Below, piece by piece: positions 26,001 through 35,000 of a stretch of DNA of 37,583 bases. The notes beneath the pieces were generated by a model that was given only the letters and a program-made list of their open reading frames with translations, made no database searches and was not told the DNA's origin. Position numbers and translations under genes: made by a program. The stretch's first letter is position 1. Every line of letters starts with the position of its first letter. This DNA is from an uncultured Bacteroidales bacterium (lineage in GTDB: Bacteria; Bacteroidota; Bacteroidia; Bacteroidales; P3): NCBI GenBank assembly GCA_946613135.1, contig CAMOFI010000007.1, positions 1 through 37,583 on the forward strand, in the 5' to 3' direction.

Positions 26001-29000
26001 TGATGTCCGTTTCCGCTACGGCTCATCCACCGCCGAGACACGACGTATCAAGATCTACATCGCCACCACCCAAAATGAAACGTTGTCTTCGTCGACCGCC
26101 GTCAACGGCTCCAACATGACACTGGTATACAACGGCTCGGTAAATTTCAACCGAAACACCACCTGGACAACCATCCCCTTCAGCCAGCCTTTCGATTATG
26201 ACGGTATGCAGAACCTGGTTCTCATCGTCGTCGACAGCACCGGCAACTATACTAGCTCCCGCAGCTTCTATACTTCTCAGGCTGGAGGCACAAGAGCTCT
26301 TTATCAGTACAGCGACAACACTATTTACAACATCAACCAAAGCTACACCAGCTGGACGACAACATCTGTCCGAAACAACATAATCTTTGACATAGAATGC
26401 CCGAGTTCTTCATGCGACAGGCCCTTGCTCATTGTCGACAGCTATACCGACAGCAGCGCCACTCTCACTTGCCAAACCGAAGGCGATCTGCAGCTGCAAT
26501 ACCGCAAGGGTACCGAGGGCGAATTTATCGACCTGACGCCACAAGTCAGCATCACGCTCTTCAATCTCGCCCAAGCAAGCCATTATGAGGTACGTATCCG
26601 TCGCATCTGCTCTGATGGCGACACCTCGGCTTGGCGCAACCTCAGCTTCAACACTCTACCGTCTAACGTCAATCGTCTTTATGTAGCTTCACAAGAACGC
26701 GGCAATGGCAGCGGAACCAGCTGGGAAAACGCCTCTGGCGACTTGAATTGGGCTCTCGCTACCGCCGAAACAATACTGACGCGCTTCGGCTCCGCACCGG
26801 AGATATGGGTTGCCGAAGGCACCTACTACGGAGGATTCAACATGCGTGCCGGCGTGAAAGTGTATGGCGGTTTCGCCGGCAACGAACCAGCCGACTACGA
26901 CATCTCTCAACGCAACGTCTCCGCCCATGCCTCTATCCTCGACGGACAACACCAACGTCGCGTTCTGAGCCAAACTCATGATTTCAGCTCCAGCCAATGG
27001 GCTCTCTGGGACGGTTTCATAATTCAAAACGGACATGCTACAAACTCACAGGGTGGCGGCGTTTACATGCGCCAATTCTCACAACTCAACAATTGCACCG
27101 TCCGTAACTGCCATGCAAGCGACAACGGCGGCGGCATCTACACCCAGGGCAGCAGTTACTCTGACAACCGCATCGTCATCAGCAATTGCCACATCGAAGG
27201 CGACACCTCCCAATCCTACGGCGGCGGCGTGTACCTTTATGGAGCCACCCTCATCAACAGTTTTGTGGCCAACAACCGCACTTCCAATTATAGCGGCGGC
27301 GGCATCTATTCCAGCAGCTCCACCCTCGCATACAACACCATCGTCAAGAACCATGCCGCAACATACAACGAAAATTCAGGTGGCGGCATCTATAACAACA
27401 ACACCTCACGCATCGTAGGATGTATCCTGTGGGGCAACACTCAAGGCAGCGGCACAGCCTCGGCAGTGAACAACGGCACCATCTGCAACTACTGTGCTCT
27501 CGACAACAATATCTACAACGACAGCGTCATCCACAACTGGATGCTCGTCTCCGACAACGCAGGGTCGCTATACTCACCCATGTTCGTCAATCCTGACGTT
27601 GCAGACGGCGACTGGCATCTTGGCGAAGGCAGCATTTGCGTCAATCGCGGCAGCGACAGCATCTACAACGCTATCATCACCTCTATCTCTACCGCTCCCG
27701 CAGCCGTCACCACAGACCTCGACGGCAACCAACGCATCCAGCAGGGCCATATCGACCTCGGCTGCTTCGAGTCGAACAACAGCACTCTGCAACTGCCTGT
27801 CTATGACAGAATCGTCTATGTCAAGCCTACTTCATCGGGAGTAGGCGACGGCACCTCTTGGAACAACGCAACCGACAATCTCAACGATGCCCAGTTCTTG
27901 GCTGCAATGAACGGATGCGACGTATGGGTTGCTCAAGGCACCTACTATGGCGGATTCAATATCCACGCCGGTGTCAACGTCTACGGCGGCTTCAATGGCG
28001 ACGAGTCTGCATCATTCAATATCGAAAACCGCGACCTCGACGCTCACGCCTCAATCCTCGACGGCGCAGACTCTATGCAGGTCCTCGTTTCAGAATCCCA
28101 ATCATCATCAAACAGTTTGCCGTCGATCTGGGACGGTTTCACCGTCCGCAAAGGTTTCGGCAATAACGGCGGTGGCATCTACCTCGGCAACAACGGCAAA
28201 ACCACCATCAACCGCTTCATCGTCACCAACTGCAACGCTTCCAACTACGGCGGTGGCATCTATGCCAACGGTAGCCATTTCACTATATCAAACTCCATTG
28301 TCAACGCCGACAGCGCCAACTACGGCGGCGGTATATATATAGAAAATGGACGCATCGAAAACTGTCTCGTGGCCAACAACACAGCTCGCTGGCAGGGCGG
28401 CGGCATACAAGCCTACAATGCAAACATCTACGGAGCCACCGTGGTGCACAACCTCATTACCAACAACGACTACGACTATAACGGTGCCGGAATCTATATG
28501 GACTCCTACAGCAGCCACATCTCAAACTCTATCGTCTGGGGCAACCGCGAACAACAGAACAGCTCGCAAGTTGGCGGCAGCTTAAACAGCTCGACGTTCC
28601 GCTACTGTGCTATCGAACTCTGCAACTCGTTCGACAATCTCTCCCAGTCCATATCTCTGTCTATCGAAAACGAGGGTTCTGTGTTCTCGCCTCGCTTCGT
28701 CCAACCCTCTTCAGGATACGGACACCACTACAACAACGGCGAATGGACGCTGACACAGGGCAGCATCTGCATCAACCGCGGCAACTCTTCTTATCAAGCC
28801 ACTCTGTACGACCTGGCTCACAACAGCCGCATTCAGAACGACACCGTCGACCTCGGATGCTATGAATCTCCCTATTATGGCAAAGCTCTTCCTGACTATG
28901 GCAACATCATCTATGTCAAGAACACAGCTTCTGGCTCAGCCGACGGCAGCAGCTGGAGCAACGCCATGGATGACATCAACAACGCACTGAACATAGCAAA

Positions 29001-32000
29001 ATCTTTCGGCGTCAAGAACGTATGGGTGGCCGAAGGCGTCTACCTCGGCAACGAACAAAGCAACAACGCTTTCACCATCCTCCCAGGCATCAATGTCTAT
29101 GGAGGCTTCGCCGGCAACGAACCCGCCGACTACGACCTGTCACAACGCGATTTCGACACACACACATCTATCCTCGACGGTAACAATGTGCGACGCGTAC
29201 TTAACCAAAATAGCCATTTCTCCTCAACAACAACAGCTACGTGGAACGGTTTCACTATCCGCAACGGCAATGCAAACAACACCAGCAACGGCGGCGGCGC
29301 ATACCTGAGAGGCCATACCAACATCGTGGCATGCACTTTCGAAAACAACAACGGCTACTATGGCGGTGCCATCTATGTTGATGGCGGCTCGTTCACCAAC
29401 ACAGTCTACGATGCCGATTCGAACAAAATAAGCTACTACGACAGGACCATTCACTTGGCCGACTGTAAGATCAGGAACAACAACGCCTATTACGGCGGCG
29501 GCCTATACGGCAACTACGTCAGCATGGTTGGTTGCCTCTTCGAAGGAAACTCCGCCTACTACTACGGCGGCGGTGTCTACAGCTCCTACGCTTATATCAT
29601 CAACACCACTATCGTGGGCAACAACTCGCAGAACAGCACCTCGGGAGGTCTCTATGGAAGTGGGCTCCGCTTAGTCAACTCCATAGTCTGGGGCAACAAG
29701 CAGGGCTATTACAGCGGCAACTTCAGCGGCTCATTCTCCACAGCCGTGGCCAGCGCCATAGAGAACTACAGTCTCGACACCAACATCGTCAACCTGGCAG
29801 CAGCCAACGACGGCAGCGACCTTTCGCTCAACTATGTACGCTTTAACGACCCTGCAGAAGGCGACTACAGCCTCCACGCAAGCTCCCAATGCATCAACAT
29901 CGGCAACGACAGCCTCTACAACCTGGCCATGCTGGCCATGCACAGCGACTACTACAACGCAACCTCGCAAAAGGACCTCGCTGGCAACAGCCGCTTTATG
30001 GGTAGTGCCATCGATCTCGGATGCTACGAAACCGACGCCAACACCGATTGTCCGTCTGTTATGGACGTAAGAGTGTTCGACACGCTGGCCTCGTCAGCAA
30101 CAGTGACATGGACTCCTGGCGGCAACGAGTCGCAGTGGGTTGTGCGTCTCCGCATGGACGACGGCACCTTCGACAGCACCTTCGTATCACACAATGACAC
30201 TGTAACCCTTACTGGACTGCTTCTCAACCGCAACTACAACGTGTCTATCCGAGCCCTTTGCGACGAACAGTCCATGAGTTTCTTCAGCATTCCCGCCCAC
30301 TTCACCACCGACTGCGATCCGTCCACACTGGCTCCACTGCCCGACTTTAGCAGCATGTCTCCCATCAACAACGAAACCATCCACAACAACACAATAGTTT
30401 TCACCTGGGCAGCTATGGCCAACGCCACAAGCTACGATTTCTACTTCTGGAAAGCAAGCGACAGCGAACCTTCGGAACCTACCCTGAAAAATCTGACCTC
30501 CGCATCATGCAACTACACAATACCTGATTTCAGCCAGAACCACGGAAGCCTGTACAATTGGAGAGTGGTGGCATGGAACGAATGTCTCTCGAAGACAAGC
30601 CAGATAATGACTGTCCAGCAGGCTCACCTGCCAAACCTGCACGTGTCTGCTTTTTCGACATCCACACCTCGCGCCGGACAGGCGATGACCGTAGAATGGA
30701 CCGTCACCAACGACGGACAAGGGGCAACACCTCCAGGTGCCGAATGGAACGACTATATCTGGGTTAGCGGACATAGCGGCGTGGGCGGCGGCTTCCTCTA
30801 CAACGTCGACGAGGTGCTGCTTGCCTCAGTACCCAACCTGCAACAGCTACTGCCCGGACAGAGCTATACCAACAGCACCACCGTGCAACTGCCGCAAGAC
30901 TATGTAGGCGACTTCTTCTTCTTTGCCTTCGCCGACCAGTACTCGGCCAACAACATCAACCTGACACCTACTGGCTCAGAAAACATACCACTGCCTTACA
31001 CTCCCAGCACGACAGGGTCGCCCTATCCTTACCTGCAGTCGCAGACGACAAGCTATCCCGGCAACTTCATCCACAGCCGTGTCGAAGAAACTCTTGAAAG
31101 CGACAACTTCTTCTACATCCAACAGACCATTCTGCCGCCGCCGACTCCGGACCTGACCACAACGAACATACAGCATCCGCTGAACGCCTTTAGCGGCGAC
31201 ACCATAAAAATCAAATGGCAGACAACGAACCAGGGCGACGCTTCGGCCACAGGAGCATGGAGCGACGCTGTATACATCTCGGACAACGCTACCTTCAGCC
31301 CCAACACGTCTACACTACTCGGCACTTCCACCTTCGACGGAACACTGATGGTCAACGAATCCTACACTGACTCTATCACCGCCATCCTCCCGATAAGCCT
31401 GCTTACGGGCGACTACTACATCTTCATCTGCAACGACGCCGGCAACCAGCTGTACGAAAACATCTACGAGACAAACAACACCGTAAGCTCGTCGCAGACT
31501 ATGGCTGTCACCATGTCGATGCCTGCCGACCTGGCCGTTCAGGCTGTCTCTTCAAATCGCGACACCATGAGCACTCTCGGCAGCTACACCATCTCCTATA
31601 GTGTTGCCAACGTAGGCCTCAGACCGACGGGCGAGACGAACTGGCGCGACGTGGCTTACCTGTCGCCAACAATCAACTTCGACAATACGACAGCCAGACA
31701 GATAGGCCAAAAGCGGCAGAATCGGAATATGGATATTAACGATATCTATAACGAGACCATGCAGGTGACCATCCCCGACAGCATCGACGATATGCGATAT
31801 ATTATTGTACGCACGGATGTCGACAACAACGTTTTCGAATACACCTACGAGGACAACAACACCTTGGCCGACTCCGACGCCGTAAGGATATACCCTCCGG
31901 ACTTGACTGTACACTTCGACGGCCAATATGCCGCTGTTGACGCAAATCGTAAGGTGACCCTCTCATGGGTAGTCGCCAACAATGGTGGCGACATCAGCAA

Positions 32001-35000
32001 CCGTCGAATCATGGAAACCATCGAATGCAACAATCAAACGGTCTTCTCGGAAACGAGTTATTATAACCTCCCTAATGGCTATTCTACAACGCGTACCGCC
32101 GAGGTGGTAATCCCCTGCACGGGAACGGACACGGCAGTATTTACCGTTATGATTGACAACATGGACAGAATCTTCGAATCGGACGAGACCAACAACACGG
32201 CCACGACAACGATACATCTGGCTACTCCCGACCTCACTGTTTCTGACCTCGTGCTACCCGACACGATGTGGAGCGGACGCACCTACGACGCCACCTACAC
32301 CGTCACCAACAACGGCTCGGCTCCTGTCGACGCAGTGATTACGGATCTCTTCGCCTTTGGCGATGCCAATACGTGGAACGGCAGCTTTGCCCGACACACT
32401 CGACTTGTACAACTGGCAGCCGGCGAAAGCAAGACTGAAAGTGTTCAGTTAACGATCCCCAACGGCTCAGAAGGTCTGCGCTATATACACCTTGTCACCA
32501 ATGCCGGCGACAGCATCTGCGAAGGCTACAATCTGGCATCGAACCACACCGTTGCCGGCTCGAGCCAGCTGCAGCTGACTCCTTATCCCGACCTGGTAGT
32601 CACTACTATGGAGCTGCCGACAGATATCAATATCGGACAGGGTTTATCGATGGACTATACTATCAAAAACCAGGGTATAGCTCCTATATACCAGAGGGCT
32701 GCAGCAACAAAATTCTACATTTCGCAACAGAGTTCACTTAACCTGAACAACGCTATGCTGATCGGCAGCGACCAGCAACAACTGAATCTCGATATCGACG
32801 ACTCGGCCACCTTCGGCACGCTGCTCCGTATCCCGACAAATATCAACACCGGCCTCTACTATCTGTATGCAGTTGTTGACCCTGACAACGAGATATACGA
32901 GCACACCTATGGCGAGAGCAACAACGTGACACGCAGCAAGCGGTTTTCCGTCAACCAATATCCGCTCGACCTGACGGCATCTGCGCTGACGGGCAACGAC
33001 AACGTGGAATGGGGCAACCGATACACATACACTCTCACCGTAAGCAACAACGCGTCTGTCCCAACGCTGGCAAACATATGGTACGACCGACTCTACCTCT
33101 CGGAAGACAATACTCTGCAAGCCTCCGACCAGCTGATCGGTTCAATCTATCACAACCAACAGCTTGACGCTCAAGACAGCTACAACGTGAATTTCACTGT
33201 CGACATAGCATTCGGAACCCAGCCAGTTTGCTACCTCATAGCCATTGCCGACGCCACCAGCAACAACCCTGACATGGACATGAACAACAACGTCCTCGTC
33301 AAACAAATATCGGTAAGCAGCGTTCCCACCGCCGACCTTGTGATGAGCAATGCCGAAATCATTGGCAATGTAATCAGCGGTCAACCCGCGCAGATTGCAT
33401 ACACCGTAACCAACAACAGCAATGTGGATATCGACAGCAAAACATGGACCGACAAGATCTTCCTGTCCTATAACAACACATACGAATCGACAGACCAAGA
33501 GATTGGCAGCACGACAAAACGCCAGTTCTCGCTTGCTGCCGGCAGCAGCTATCGCGACACGGCATCGTTCATCGTGCCTTTGCCACTCTATGGCGAGATG
33601 AATATCATTGCACGTGCCAACAGCGGCGGAAACTTCTATGAGAACAACACCGACAACAACAACACATATCTTCCGGTAACAGTATCGATACCGCAACCTG
33701 GCGACCTCGTGGTGCGCGACATCATTATGGAGGACACCATCGTGAGCGGACAAACGATACATGTAAGCTGGAACGTTAAGAACATCGGCAACAACAGCCT
33801 GAGCGGCAACAATCTCCGAAGCCTCGCCTATCTCTCCACCGACCAGACATTCGACGCCAACGACAAACTGCTTGGCAACACAAGTTCGAGCAATGTCGTC
33901 CTGGCTCCTGGTGCCGAGGTTGGACAGGGCTTGTCAAACCGCATCAGCGGACTACCCGAAGGCGAATACTACATCATCGTCAAAACAGATGTCAGCAACT
34001 CGTTCAACGAGACCGACGACGACAACAACTCCTCTGTCAGCCTATTCCCATTCACCCTCACTGTTCGCGAATTGACCTTCAATACACCATTGGCCGATAC
34101 ACTATTCAACAACTTGGCCAACGACTACAAACTCAACGTCGGCGACAACACGGACGAAACGGTACGCATATATCTGACCAGCGAGGACACTGCCAGCGGT
34201 GCTGTCAACATGATCTACGTGGCTCACAACACTATCGCCAGCAACCTGAACTACGACCTTTCGACTATCGACCAGGCGGTGGACAATCCTGAACTCTATA
34301 TCCCTGCCACCGACCCCGGCTACTATGGCATCAGCACCACAGGTTCTACCTCCGTTGCCGTTAGCCAGCCTGTCGTAATCGAGGCCGACATACTGCCCTT
34401 CGAACTGCGTCGGGTCACTCCGGATGCAGGTGGCAACACGGGCAACGTAACAGTCGAGCTCATCGGCTCACGCTTCCAACCCTCTATGCAGGTAAGCCTC
34501 ACAAACGAAAACGACACTATCGTTCCTGTCAACTTCGTCTATGGCAACTACTACAGCTGTTTCGTCACTTTCGACCTCAACGGACGCAATGTGGGAACAT
34601 ACGATGTCAATGTTGTCAACTCGACCGAAGGTGTGGCTGTACTCAACGACGGTTTCCGCATCGAAGCCGGCCAGCCCGACAACCTCTACACCAACCTGCT
34701 GATTCCGCAGTCGCCACGTCCCAACAGAACCGTGGTGATGACTCTCGAATATGTTAATGCCGGCAATACCGACATCGCGAACCCAATGGTTCAAGTCAAC
34801 AGCATTGGCGAGTCCTCTATATCACTCACCAACGAGGGCCTGGCCGACGGGTCCACTTCTCTGCTCGTTTCCCTGCAGCCTGAAGAAGAAGTGCCCGGCA
34901 TTCTGCGTCCTGGCGCATCGGGCACTGTAAGTATCTATTGCCACACCGACGGCACCATGATCTATAGTGTCGAACAGGTTGAAAACACCTGGAACACCGG

